In this document: positions 35,969-44,517 of the stretch, one piece after another
How positions within the stretch are numbered: the stretch's first letter is position 1
How the letters are laid out: every line of letters starts with the position of its first letter
Origin: Haloglomus salinum
GTDB taxonomy: Archaea; Halobacteriota; Halobacteria; Halobacteriales; Haloarculaceae
DNA length: 64,000 nucleotides
Direction: 5' to 3'
NCBI RefSeq assembly: GCF_024298825.1
Contig: NZ_CP101153.1
Span: 3,472,001 to 3,536,000 of the forward strand
Made by a program: the position numbers and the translations under genes
Notes under the pieces: generated by a model
Database searches by the model: none
Told to the model about the DNA's origin: nothing
Seen by the model: the letters and a program-made list of their open reading frames with translations, nothing else

Positions 35969-36958
35969 ATGACCGACCAGACTCCGACACCGGGCATCCA
36001 CCACGTGACCTGTATCGCGGGCGACCCCCAGGCGAACCTCGACTTCTGGGTCGAGACGCTCGGCCTGCGCCTGGTCAAGCGCTCCATCAACCAGGACGAC
36101 CCCGGGACGTACCACTTCTTCTTCGCCGACGCCGAGGGGACGCCCGGCACGAGCATGACGTTCTTCCCGTGGGAGGACATGCCGAGCGGGACGGTCGGCT
36201 CCGGGCAGGTCTCCCGGACCGCGTTCCGGGTTCCCGAAGGGAGCCTCGACTACTGGGAGGACCGCTTCGACGAGTACGGCGTCGCGTACGAGGACCGTGT
36301 CGAGCGGTTCGGCGAGACCGTGCTCCCCTTCGCTGACCCCGACGGTCTCCCGGTCGAACTCGTCGCGGTCGAGGTCCCCGACGACGACCCGACGGTCCCG
36401 TGGACCGAGTGGGTTCCCGAGGCACACGCCATCCGCGGGTTCCACTCCGTGACGCTCTGGTTGGCCGACCCCCAGCCGACCACCGACATCCTCCGCACGA
36501 TGGGGTTCGAGATGGTCGGGCGCGAGCAGTCCGAGGGTGACACCCCGGACGACGAACGGGTTCGCTTCGCCGCGGACGGCCCCGTCGGGAAGTACGTCGA
36601 CGTGCTCCCGACCATCCGGAGTGGCCGGCAGGGGCACGGGACGGTCCACCACGTCGCCTTCCAGACCCCGACCGACGCCGACCAGGGGGCGATGCGCAAG
36701 GCTGTCCGGACCATGGGTGTGAGTCCGACCCGCCCCATCGACCGCCACTGGTTCCGCTCGGTCTACTTCCGCGAACCGGGTGGGGTCCTGTTCGAACTCG
36801 CGACGAAGGAGCCGGGCTACACCAGCGACGAGCCGCTGTCAGACCTCGGCGGTCGGCTCGTCCTGCCCGGGCAGTTCGAGGAGCGCCGCGAGGAGATCGA
36901 GGCCGGACTGACCGACGTCCGGATTCCCCGGGCCGAGACGGCCGAACTCGACGACTGA
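35969..36958 (+). CDS. VOC-family ring-cleaving dioxygenase-like protein
   Basis: 329 residues with two vicinal-oxygen-chelate modules. The first has IHHVTCIAGDPQANLDFWVETLGL and the second RGFHSVTLWLADPQPTTDILRTMGF and GTVHHVAFQTPTDADQ. Metal ligands expected from the family: H in HHVT, H in VHHV and E in GVLFELAT. Related to extradiol dioxygenases or glyoxalase-type enzymes, often annotated LinE/hydroquinone-dioxygenase-like. Substrate unknown. Confidence 0.88.
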   Translation: MTDQTPTPGIHHVTCIAGDPQANLDFWVETLGLRLVKRSINQDDPGTYHFFFADAEGTPGTSMTFFPWEDMPSGTVGSGQVSRTAFRVPEGSLDYWEDRFDEYGVAYEDRVERFGETVLPFADPDGLPVELVAVEVPDDDPTVPWTEWVPEAHAIRGFHSVTLWLADPQPTTDILRTMGFEMVGREQSEGDTPDDERVRFAADGPVGKYVDVLPTIRSGRQGHGTVHHVAFQTPTDADQGAMRKAVRTMGVSPTRPIDRHWFRSVYFREPGGVLFELATKEPGYTSDEPLSDLGGRLVLPGQFEERREEIEAGLTDVRIPRAETAELDD

Positions 36959-37046
36959 GGTCGGCCGGCGGCTCTCTACGGTGCACCGGTCAGGTCGCGA
37001 ACGGAACGAGGCACTCATTAGCCGTGGCACCGATGGACATGGATAG

Positions 37047-38213
37047 ATGGCACGAGCAAGCGTAGTCGGCGCCGGCATGACCAAGTTCGGCGTCCACGAC
37101 ACGCCGTTACAGGAACTGTTCGGCGACGCGGCCTTCGAGGCGTTCGACGACGCCGGTGTCGGACCGGACGAGGTCGAGGCACTCTACTTCGGGAACGCGA
37201 TGGGCGGCCAGACGGAGAACGTCACTCATCTGGGCCCGCAGTGTGCGACCCACGTCGGGATGGCCGGCAAACCGGTCCAGCGGTACGAGGACGCGTGCGC
37301 GACCTCCGCGAACGCGTTCAAGAACGCGGTGGAGGCGGTCGAATCCGGCCGCCACGACGTGGTCCTCGTCGGTGGCGTCGAGCGGTGTACCCCCGAGACC
37401 GGAAAGGACACCGACGAGATGACGCGCATCTTCGCGTCGGCGTCGCACCGCCAGTACGAGCAGCCGACCGGGCTCACCTTCCCCGGCGTCTTCGCCCTGC
37501 TGACGAAGCGGCACATGCACGAGCACGGCACGACCGAGGAGCAACTCGCCGAGGTCGCCGTGAAGAACCACGGCCACGGCTCGCTCAACCCGAAGGCCCA
37601 CTTCGGCAAGGAGACCACCGTCGAGGAGGCCCTCGACGGCCCCGTCGTGGCGGACCCGTTCCGGCTGATGGACTGCTGTCCGTTCTCGGACGGCGCCGCC
37701 GCCGTAGTCCTCGTGAGCGACGACCTCGCGGACTCGTTCGACGCCCCGGTCGACGTGACCGGCGTCGGGCACGCCACCGACATCGTCCCGCTCGCGGACA
37801 AGGAGACGCCACACGTTACGAAGGCCGCCCGCGACGCCGCTCGCCAGGCCTACGAGCAGGCCGGCGTTTCGGCCGACGATGTCGACTTCGCGGAGGTCCA
37901 CGACTGCTTCACGGGTGCGGAGGTCCTCGCCAGCGAGGCGCTCGGCCTCGTCGAGGACGGCCAGGGCGGCGTCGCCGCGGCCGAGGGGCGGACCAGCCGT
38001 GATGGTGACATCCCCATCAACGCCTCCGGGGGGCTGAAGGCGAAGGGCCACCCCATCGGCGCGACGGGCGCGGCACAGATCGTCGAGCTGACCGAACAGG
38101 TCCGCGGTGAGGCCGGCGAGCACCAGCTCGACGGCGTCTCGCGCGGCGTGGCGCACAACCTCGGCGGCGACGCCGCCACCACAGTCGTCTCGGTCATGGA
38201 GGCACGAGCATGA
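37047..38213 (+). CDS. thiolase (SCP2/acetyl-CoA acetyltransferase type)
   Basis: 388 residues. The nucleophilic Cys sits in DACATSANAF (about residue 86), followed by a His in DCFTGAE and the loop GLKAKGHPIGATGAAQ; HNLGG is near the end. The type is the thiolase that pairs with a DUF35 protein, encoded next with a 4-bp overlap (ATGA). Such pairs act in acetoacetyl-CoA formation or in degradation of beta-keto-acyl-CoA. Direction is not readable. Confidence 0.93.
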   Translation: MARASVVGAGMTKFGVHDTPLQELFGDAAFEAFDDAGVGPDEVEALYFGNAMGGQTENVTHLGPQCATHVGMAGKPVQRYEDACATSANAFKNAVEAVESGRHDVVLVGGVERCTPETGKDTDEMTRIFASASHRQYEQPTGLTFPGVFALLTKRHMHEHGTTEEQLAEVAVKNHGHGSLNPKAHFGKETTVEEALDGPVVADPFRLMDCCPFSDGAAAVVLVSDDLADSFDAPVDVTGVGHATDIVPLADKETPHVTKAARDAARQAYEQAGVSADDVDFAEVHDCFTGAEVLASEALGLVEDGQGGVAAAEGRTSRDGDIPINASGGLKAKGHPIGATGAAQIVELTEQVRGEAGEHQLDGVSRGVAHNLGGDAATTVVSVMEARA

Positions 38214-38611
38214 GCACGCAGGACACCGAGGACATCGAGCTACCGGAGTCGCTCTCCTACCACGACTGGGCCGCCGCCGTCCGCGAGGACCGGCTCCTCG
38301 GCCAGGAGTGCGGCGACTGCGGCCACGTCAGCGGCGTCCCGAGCGGCGCCTGCCAGGAGTGTGGCGGCCGCGACCTGACGACCGTCGAACTGCCGACGAC
38401 GGGTGAGGTCTACTCCGAGACCACCATCAACGTCCCGCCCGAGCAGTTCGAGGAACGCGGCTACCAGGTCGCCGTCGTCGACCTCGGGGACGCTCGGGTG
38501 ATGGTCCGCATCGAGGGCGACCACGTCGACATCGGCGGCGACGTGGTGCTGTCGGGCCACATCGACACGGACGACGACCACCCGGCGCCGACCTTCGAGC
38601 CGGCCGAGTAG
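38210..38611 (+). CDS. DUF35 (zinc-ribbon/OB-fold) partner of thiolase
   Basis: 133 residues. A zinc ribbon with CGDC (C34, C37) and CQEC (C48, C51), then an OB-fold domain (from about residue 60, VYSETTINVPPEQF). In archaea, DUF35 proteins bridge thiolase and HMG-CoA synthase in a channelling complex; this is known from a methanogen/crenarchaeal complex. HMG-CoA synthase is not next to it here. Overlaps the thiolase gene by 4 bp. Confidence 0.93.
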   Translation: MSTQDTEDIELPESLSYHDWAAAVREDRLLGQECGDCGHVSGVPSGACQECGGRDLTTVELPTTGEVYSETTINVPPEQFEERGYQVAVVDLGDARVMVRIEGDHVDIGGDVVLSGHIDTDDDHPAPTFEPAE

Positions 38612-38645
38612 CCCGGCGTCGGCCCCCCGCCCCGTTCTCCTTTCC

Positions 38646-39515
38646 TCAGTCCGCTCGTTCGACGGTGACCTCCCCCGACAGCTCCCGCCCGGCGGCGGGC
38701 GCCAGCGTCAGCCCCTCCTCGTCGAAGCGCCGCTTCACCTCCCGTCGGAAGTCCGAGCGCACGTCGGCCACGTCTCCCCGTGCAGGGTCGTCGACCCACA
38801 GCTCCGCGCGGATGGTGATGCTGTCGCCCCCGAACTCGACGATGCGAGCGGTGGGGGCCGGCTCCTCGAGCACACGGTCGAAGTTGGCCGCGATTTGCTG
38901 CAGTTCCATGAGCGCGTGCTCGGTGTCTTCCGCGTAGGAGACGTACGCGCGTTCGGTGATGCGGTAGCGGGCCCGACCGAACGGACGGGTGAGTGCGTTC
39001 GTCGTCAGTTCCGTGTTCGGGACGACGACGGTCTCGTTGTCGGGGGTCCGGATGCGAGTGACGCGGAAGTCGACGGCCTCGACGACGCCCTCGCCGCCCG
39101 ACCACGAGATGAAGTCGCCGACGTTGAAGTCCGGGTCCGCGACGAGGAAGACCCCGCTGATGAGCGAGCCGAACACCTCCTGGCCGGCCACGCTGAACGC
39201 GAACGCGAGCGCGGCGATGATGATGGCCGAGTCGGTTCCGAGGAGGAACCGCAACTGGCCGGCGGCGAGGAGCCCAACGAGGAGTGCGACGGCGAGCAGT
39301 AGCACCTGGGCGTAGGTCTCGGTGGCGGTCACCAGCGTCGGGTTGTTCTGGTTCCGCCTCCGGACGACCTGCAGGAGGGATGGGACGACCAGCAGCCGCC
39401 CGATGGCGATGACGATGGCGACCGCGACGACGAATGCGAGCAGTTCGGAGAGGAACTGCTCGTACGAAGCCAGGGGGTCGGGGAAACCCCTCGGCGGCCG
39501 CAACTGGATGAACAT
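38646..39515 (-). CDS. MscS family mechanosensitive channel
   Basis: 289 residues. Three helices near the N terminus, the pore-lining stretch AALAFAFSVAGQEVFGSLISG (about residues 95-115), then the beta domain with DFNVGDFISWSGGEGVVEAVDFRVTRIRT and the typical C-terminal alpha/beta part. It relieves turgor in hypo-osmotic shock. Divergent from the CDGSH gene across 87 bp. Confidence 0.93.
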   Translation of the reverse strand: MFIQLRPPRGFPDPLASYEQFLSELLAFVVAVAIVIAIGRLLVVPSLLQVVRRRNQNNPTLVTATETYAQVLLLAVALLVGLLAAGQLRFLLGTDSAIIIAALAFAFSVAGQEVFGSLISGVFLVADPDFNVGDFISWSGGEGVVEAVDFRVTRIRTPDNETVVVPNTELTTNALTRPFGRARYRITERAYVSYAEDTEHALMELQQIAANFDRVLEEPAPTARIVEFGGDSITIRAELWVDDPARGDVADVRSDFRREVKRRFDEEGLTLAPAAGRELSGEVTVERAD

Positions 39516-39602
39516 GGCCGCCCGGACTCCCGGAGTCGTGAAAAGTCCGGTCAGTCCCGTCGTGCCGACCGGGTTTTGTCACGGGGGACCGTGGACACGG
39601 GT

Positions 39603-40004
39603 ATGCCGAGGGAAGTTCGCCACGACGCGGCGGGTCCGTACGTCCTCACTGCCGAGGATATCGACCCCGAGCACGACGACATCGCGGTCTGTCGATGCGG
39701 GCTCTCGCCGTCGTTCCCGTTCTGTGACGGCTCGCACCGCGCGACGCGGAACGAAGAGCAGGATACCCTTTACCAGTATCCCGACGGCTCCCGCGGTGAG
39801 CGTCAGGTCGTCGACATCGGGGGTCGCGAACGGGGTGCTGGAGCCGACGGGAGCGGGTCCGAGGAGGGGGTCGTCGCCGTCCACGAGGCCCGTGGCCCCC
39901 GCATCGTCGACCCGGAGGAACTCACGGCCGCGGGCGGTCGTCTCGAACTCGCGCTGTCGGATCTGGCGGTAGAGGTACTCGAGGACCCGGACGAAGACGG
40001 GTGA
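39603..40004 (+). CDS. CDGSH iron-sulfur protein
   Basis: 133 residues. The 2Fe-2S binding motif CRCGLSPSFPFCDGSH gives C30, C32, C41 and H45, the 3-Cys/1-His pattern of mitoNEET-type clusters. The C-terminal 80 residues are acidic and unassigned. Likely redox or cluster-transfer role in the cytoplasm; no membrane anchor. It converges with the small FAD protein across 6 bp. Confidence 0.93.
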   Translation: MPREVRHDAAGPYVLTAEDIDPEHDDIAVCRCGLSPSFPFCDGSHRATRNEEQDTLYQYPDGSRGERQVVDIGGRERGAGADGSGSEEGVVAVHEARGPRIVDPEELTAAGGRLELALSDLAVEVLEDPDEDG

Positions 40005-40010
40005 CGGGCG

Positions 40011-40565
40011 CTACTCTGCGTCCGCGGGCGTGTCGAAGTCGTGGAAGTGCTCGCCCTTCTCCTTCGAGAGGATGTTGAGCGCGGCGGCGGCGCCGTCACC
40101 GGCCGAGATGACCGCCTGCCACTCCTCGGCTCGGACCATCGCGCCCGTCGCGTACACGTCGTCGTGACTGGTCTCCATCGTCACGTCCACGTCGACCACG
40201 TCGTCGTCGAAGTCGACGCCCAGTCCCTCGGCGAGGTCGCGGTCGGCACCGGTCGCCAGCACCACGTAGTCGAACTCGTGGTCGTCGTCCTCGGTGACGA
40301 CGGTGAACCCGTCGTCGGTCGCCTCGACGGCCGTCACCTCGGCGCCCTGGTGGCGTTCCACGCCGAACTCGTCGACCTGGTCGCGGGCCGTCTCCATGAA
40401 GGCACTCCCGTCCTCGGACTCGATGCCGAGGTAGTTGAACAGGTGGGCCTTGTGCATCCACGTCCCGTCCGTGTCGAAGACGTGTGTCTCGAGGCCGTTC
40501 TTCGCCGTGAACAGTGCCGCACTCAGGCCGGCGGGACCACCGCCGACGACGCCTACAGTCGTCAT
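40011..40565 (-). CDS. half-size thioredoxin-reductase-like FAD protein
   Basis: 184 residues. An N-terminal FAD-binding GGGPAGLSAALFTAKNG, a FAD-associated ATGADRDLAEG near residue 108, and a C-terminal YATGAMVRAEEWQAVISAGDGAA stretch that holds the third FAD contact. The NADPH-binding domain and the CxxC pair of TrxB (about 130 residues in the middle) are absent. It therefore cannot act as a classical thioredoxin reductase on its own. Confidence 0.88.
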   Translation of the reverse strand: MTTVGVVGGGPAGLSAALFTAKNGLETHVFDTDGTWMHKAHLFNYLGIESEDGSAFMETARDQVDEFGVERHQGAEVTAVEATDDGFTVVTEDDDHEFDYVVLATGADRDLAEGLGVDFDDDVVDVDVTMETSHDDVYATGAMVRAEEWQAVISAGDGAAAALNILSKEKGEHFHDFDTPADAE

Positions 40566-40671
40566 GTGCGGCGTCTACACGAGTGAGGCTGATAAATCCA
40601 GGCCGCTGTTGCTCGAGCGGTTATCCGAAGAAATCCCGGGATTCGTGGCGAGCGGACTCGCCGGACGCCCC

Positions 40672-40935
40672 TCAGGCCGTGCCACGGGCGTGGGCGTCGG
40701 CGATGAGCTTGTAGAGCAGCCCGATGGTCCCGCCGTACACCAGCACGGTGCCGACGACGAGGAACAGGGTCCGAAGGACATCGGCGAGCAGGAACAGGTT
40801 GCTCCCCCGCCCCAGCCGGAACGCCTCGACGCCGAGGCCGAGACAGAGCGTGCCGACGATGACGACGGCGTAGAGGAGGGCCATCTCGCGACTGACGACG
40901 TAGCGGAGCGCCTCTCTTGCGGTGACGACTGCCAT
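40672..40935 (-). CDS. small membrane protein, two helices
   Basis: 87 residues from MAVVTAREALRYVV. Two hydrophobic helices (about 18-36 and 48-70), with an Arg-Leu-Gly linker. Lies between the FAD protein and the divergent acylase gene. No family assigned. Confidence 0.72.
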   Translation of the reverse strand: MAVVTAREALRYVVSREMALLYAVVIVGTLCLGLGVEAFRLGRGSNLFLLADVLRTLFLVVGTVLVYGGTIGLLYKLIADAHARGTA

Positions 40936-41033
40936 ACGACGGCTGCCGCGCCCGGCGTGATAAACCCACGCACGCCGACCATGGGTACCGGACACACGAA
41001 CACTTATTCGGGAGCCGACCGCCGTCCGGCAGT

Positions 41034-43544
41034 ATGGTATCCGATCTCGGGGGAGCGGTCGCCTCGATTCTCGCGCTCGCCCTCCTGGTCTCGGCGGCGG
41101 TCGGTGGCGGGTCGTTCGTCACACTGTCGGCGCCGGCCTCGGGGGAGGCGTGGGGGCCCTCCTACGACGCCAACGACGGCTCGGTAGCGTCGGCGGCGGC
41201 CGACCTGGGTGGCCCGCGGCAGGTCGAGAACCCGTACGGCGAGGCGACGGTGCGGGTCGACGAGGACGGCGTCCCGCACATCACCGCTTCCAACGAGGAG
41301 GCGCTCGCGTTCGCGGTCGGCTACGTACAGGCGCGCGACCGCCTGTTCCAGATGGACCTCCAGCGCCGGCTGATGGAGGGGAACCTCTCGGCCGCGTTCG
41401 GCGCCCGGGCGCTGGAGTCCGACCGCTTCCACCGCCGGATGGGGTTCGACGCCGCCGCCAACGCCTCCTGGCGGCGCATCCAGGACACCGAGACCGGCGA
41501 GGGGGTCCGGGCCTACACCGCCGGCGTCAACCGCTACATGGACACCCGGCCGACACCGTTCGAGTTCCGCGCGAACGACTACGAGCCGACGCGCTGGACG
41601 CCACAGGACACACTCATCGTCGGCAAGCTCATCGCCTGGGACCTGACGGGAGACTTCCGTGACCTGAAGGGGCGCAGCATCCGGCGGGCGTTCCCGGACC
41701 GGCGCGAGGCGGTCGCGGAGCTGTACCCGGACCGGCTCGACCACGACGACGCCATCGTCGATAATGGAGAGGGTGGCCAGCGCAACGCTCTCGGTGAGCC
41801 ACGACCGGGTCTCGTCGACGGAACCGACTCGAACGACCTCCAGGGGCTGTACGAGGCGCTCCAGCCGTACCAGTCCGCACCGGGAATCGGGTCGAACTCC
41901 TGGGTCGTCGGGGGGCAGTTCACGCAAGACGGGAGCCCCATCGTCGCGAACGACCCACACCTATCGCTGAACGTTCCGCCCGTCTGGTACGAACAGCACC
42001 TCCGTGTCCGTGGTGCGGGCAGCGAGGATACGATGGACGTACGCGGGGTTGCCTTCCCCGGCGTCCCGACGGTCGTCATCGGGGCTAACGACGACATCGC
42101 GTGGGGGTTCACCAACGTCGGCGCCGACCAGGTCGACCTCTACCGCTACGAGCGCCCCACGGAGAACACCTACCGATACAAAGGTGAGGTGCGGGAGTTC
42201 GAGACGCACAACGAGACCATCCCCGTCAAGGACGGGCGTGACCGGACGGTCCGCATCCGCCGGACGGTCCACGGGCCCTTCCTCTCGCGTGAGACGCCAC
42301 AGGGTCGGGTCGGGGTCGGGGTCTCCTGGGTCGGTCTCGGCGACACCCGCGAGTCGCAGGCCATCCTCCAACTGAACAAGGCCGACGACCTCGACGAGGT
42401 CCGGGACATCATGCGCCGGTTCGACTCGCCGACGCAGAACTTCGTCGCGGCCGATATCAGGGATGGCGGGACCTACTTCCGCATCACCGGGCGCTACCCC
42501 ATTCGGACCATCGGCAACCGCACGGTCGCGGGCGACCGGGTATTCAACGGCAGTGCCGGGCGGATGGAATGGCCCGGCTTCGAGCCGTACGGCCGGACGA
42601 ACTGGTCCGCGTTCCACGACTACGACGAGGTCCCCGAGGTACGGAATCCCGGCTATCTCGCGACCGCGAACCAGCGGACCATGGACGACCCGCCGTTCTA
42701 CATCGCACACAGTCCGCGCTACGCGGACCCGTACCGGGGCGAGCGTATCTACGAACTGCTCGACCAGCGTGCGTCGTCCGACCGGCCCATCACCCCGGCG
42801 TTCGTCAAGCGCATCCAGCGCGACGTCCACAGCGAGGCCGCCGAGGACTTCGTCCCCGTCATCCAGAACGCGACGGGGAAGATGCAGCCGAGCACCCGCG
42901 AGGCTGCCGACGACCTGGCCGAGTGGGACCACAACATGACACGTGACTCGCGGTCGGCGCTGCTGTTCGCGCTCTGGCTGGACCACTACCGGAACGCCAC
43001 CTTCGGCGACGAGTTCCGCTCGCGCGGCCTCGACGAGTCCTACTTCCCCAAGGACTACACGCTGGGCCAGCTCCCGCCCAACGCGCGCTGGTTCGACGAC
43101 ATCCGTACCGACAGACGAGAGCGCCGCGCCGACATCGCCGCGCGGGCACTCCGGAAGGCCATCGCGGAGGCCGACCGCGAGGGCTGGGACACCTATGGCG
43201 ATTACAACCGGCTGGACCAGAACCACCCGTTCCCGCTCGACTTCCTCGACTACCCGGAGCGGCCGATGGACGGCTCGCCGTACACCGTCTCGAACTTCCG
43301 CTCCCAGCGGTCGACGCAGGCGGGCTCCTCGTGGCGGATGGTCGTCACCGAGGGGTCGTCGTTCGGCGTCATCCCCGGCGGGCAGTCGGGCAACCCGTTC
43401 TCGCCACACTACCACAGCCAGCTGGACGAGTGGGCGGCGGGCGAGTACAAGCCGATGGCGCGTGAGCCGGCCGGGGAGCGCGAACTCGTCTTCGTCCCTG
43501 CGGACGGTGGCGACGACGGCGGCGACGGGGGTGACGGCTCGTGA
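41034..43544 (+). CDS. penicillin acylase family (Ntn-hydrolase) secreted enzyme
   Basis: 836 residues. An N-terminal hydrophobic export segment (about residues 10-30) leads to an alpha segment with the family opening GVPHITASNEEALAFAVGYVQARDRLFQMD. The autoprocessing site GSNSW sets the nucleophile as S287 (IG/SNSW), so alpha ends near 286 and beta covers the rest. These enzymes hydrolyse amide bonds of penicillins, cephalosporins or acyl-homoserine lactones. The substrate here is unknown. A 4-bp overlap (GTGA) joins it to the next gene. Confidence 0.94.
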   Translation: MVSDLGGAVASILALALLVSAAVGGGSFVTLSAPASGEAWGPSYDANDGSVASAAADLGGPRQVENPYGEATVRVDEDGVPHITASNEEALAFAVGYVQARDRLFQMDLQRRLMEGNLSAAFGARALESDRFHRRMGFDAAANASWRRIQDTETGEGVRAYTAGVNRYMDTRPTPFEFRANDYEPTRWTPQDTLIVGKLIAWDLTGDFRDLKGRSIRRAFPDRREAVAELYPDRLDHDDAIVDNGEGGQRNALGEPRPGLVDGTDSNDLQGLYEALQPYQSAPGIGSNSWVVGGQFTQDGSPIVANDPHLSLNVPPVWYEQHLRVRGAGSEDTMDVRGVAFPGVPTVVIGANDDIAWGFTNVGADQVDLYRYERPTENTYRYKGEVREFETHNETIPVKDGRDRTVRIRRTVHGPFLSRETPQGRVGVGVSWVGLGDTRESQAILQLNKADDLDEVRDIMRRFDSPTQNFVAADIRDGGTYFRITGRYPIRTIGNRTVAGDRVFNGSAGRMEWPGFEPYGRTNWSAFHDYDEVPEVRNPGYLATANQRTMDDPPFYIAHSPRYADPYRGERIYELLDQRASSDRPITPAFVKRIQRDVHSEAAEDFVPVIQNATGKMQPSTREAADDLAEWDHNMTRDSRSALLFALWLDHYRNATFGDEFRSRGLDESYFPKDYTLGQLPPNARWFDDIRTDRRERRADIAARALRKAIAEADREGWDTYGDYNRLDQNHPFPLDFLDYPERPMDGSPYTVSNFRSQRSTQAGSSWRMVVTEGSSFGVIPGGQSGNPFSPHYHSQLDEWAAGEYKPMAREPAGERELVFVPADGGDDGGDGGDGS

Positions 43545-43906
43545 GCTACCTGACGCCCGAGGCGCTCGCTGCGGTCCGGCGGCGACGCGAGGACGAACTG
43601 ACCCTCGGGGCGTTCGTGCTCGGCCTCGTCGCCGTGCTCGTGACGACGCTCGTCCCCGCGATACCGCCCGGGACCGGGCTCGTCGTGGGCGGACTCCTCG
43701 TCGGCGTGGTGGCCGGGTCGCTCGGGCGTGCGGCCCAGCTCGGCTGCTACTTCGGCGGGCTCGTCCTCGTCATCTGGGGGGCTGCGCTGGTCCTGTTCGG
43801 CGTGTTCGGCACCGTGGCGACGGCGACGCCGCTGTCGTTGCTGGCGCTCGTGCTCGGGTTCGCCCTGCCGGCACTGGCGGCGGTGACGGTCCGGGGACTG
43901 GTCTGA
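43541..43906 (+). CDS. membrane protein coupled to the acylase gene
   Basis: 121 residues from a GTG that overlaps the acylase stop codon by 4 bp. A charged N-terminal helix (PEALAAVRRRREDELTLG) precedes four helices. The overlap suggests translational coupling; a role in the export or anchoring of the acylase is inference. Confidence 0.8.
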   Translation: MSYLTPEALAAVRRRREDELTLGAFVLGLVAVLVTTLVPAIPPGTGLVVGGLLVGVVAGSLGRAAQLGCYFGGLVLVIWGAALVLFGVFGTVATATPLSLLALVLGFALPALAAVTVRGLV

Positions 43907-43980
43907 GCACGGGCCCCTGACTCTCGCTTCGAGCGACCGAACGGGACGTGATGCGGGCATCGAGTCCGCTCGCGAGGCCG

Positions 43981-44007
43981 TAGTTTAGATATCTGTCAAC
44001 TGAACTC
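43981..44007 (+). repeat. 27-bp imperfect direct repeat, copy 1, upstream of arsR
   Basis: Aligned with copy 2 (44090-44116), 20 of 27 positions match, including a perfect TCAACTGAACTC (43996-44007). This copy contains a TATA-like TTTAGA and AGATATCT. It may be a second promoter/operator. Confidence 0.7.
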
Positions 44008-44026
44008 CCTGCATCCCTCTTCCCTG

Positions 44027-44092
44027 ATGGGTCTCGGTGCGATTACGGCGGACCATGCAGCCGGCTGTCTGCTACCGTTCCGAAACCACTAA
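44027..44092 (+). CDS. possible 21-residue leader ORF between the arsR repeats
   Basis: ATG to TAA, encoding a Gly/Ala/His-containing peptide ending LLPFRNH. It lies downstream of the copy 1 TATA-like box and ends inside the copy 2 promoter. Chance ORFs of this size are common in such GC content, so it is only a candidate. Confidence 0.2.
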   Translation: MGLGAITADHAAGCLLPFRNH

Positions 44093-44094
44093 TT
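44089..44094 (+). promoter_or_regulatory. TATA box of arsR
   Basis: CTAATT is centred about 27 bp before the arsR ATG at 44119. Leaderless start expected. Confidence 0.6.
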
Positions 44095-44116
44095 GAGCGT
44101 GCTCTCAACTGAACTC
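44090..44116 (+). repeat. 27-bp imperfect direct repeat, copy 2, arsR promoter
   Basis: Matches copy 1 at 20 of 27 positions and ends 2 bp before the arsR ATG. It includes the TATA-like box and a palindrome. Confidence 0.7.
44093..44108. promoter_or_regulatory. candidate ArsR operator, TTGAG-N6-CTCAA
   Basis: A perfect 5-6-5 inverted repeat between the TATA box and the presumed transcription start of arsR. Bacterial ArsR/SmtB operators have the same half-site spacing with TTGAT-type arms (family knowledge). A repressor bound here would block transcription initiation. The identity of the repressor is inferred. Confidence 0.6.
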
Positions 44117-44118
44117 TC

Positions 44119-44517
44119 ATGGCACAAACTACGGAACGACTTCGGCGCTATCTCGACGACGAGCTCGGGGAGTGTCGCGACGAGGACGTCGAGCGTCGGC
44201 TCGACGAGCTGGGGACGCTCGAAGCGGCGCTCGGGAGCGCGCAGGTGGACGCCGAGCTCGACGTGGTCTCGGCACTGTCCAACGAGACGCGGTACACCCT
44301 GGTCCGTGTGCTCGTCGCCGCTCGCGAGGAGCTCTGTGTCTGTGAACTGAACGCGGTCGTCGACGTGACCGAGAGCGGGCTCAGTCACGCGCTGTCGAAG
44401 CTCGTCGATGCGGGGCTGGTCGACGGCCGGAAGGACGGCCGGTGGAAGAAGTACCGTGCGACCAACCGGGCCGTGGCGCTCGTCACCGTCCTCGAGGGGA
44501 GCGTGAGCGATGAGTAA
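44119..44517 (+). CDS. arsR: ArsR-family arsenite-responsive repressor
   Basis: 132 residues. A winged helix with the canonical metalloid site ELCVCEL (C73, C75) in the alpha3 helix region, then the recognition helix VTESGLSHALSKLVDAGLV and the wing GRKDGRWKKYRA. An N-terminal extension of about 45 acidic residues is longer than in most ArsR proteins. It overlaps the ACR3 gene by 8 bp, so one transcript is certain. Release from DNA on arsenite/antimonite binding is expected from the family. Confidence 0.94.
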   Translation: MAQTTERLRRYLDDELGECRDEDVERRLDELGTLEAALGSAQVDAELDVVSALSNETRYTLVRVLVAAREELCVCELNAVVDVTESGLSHALSKLVDAGLVDGRKDGRWKKYRATNRAVALVTVLEGSVSDE

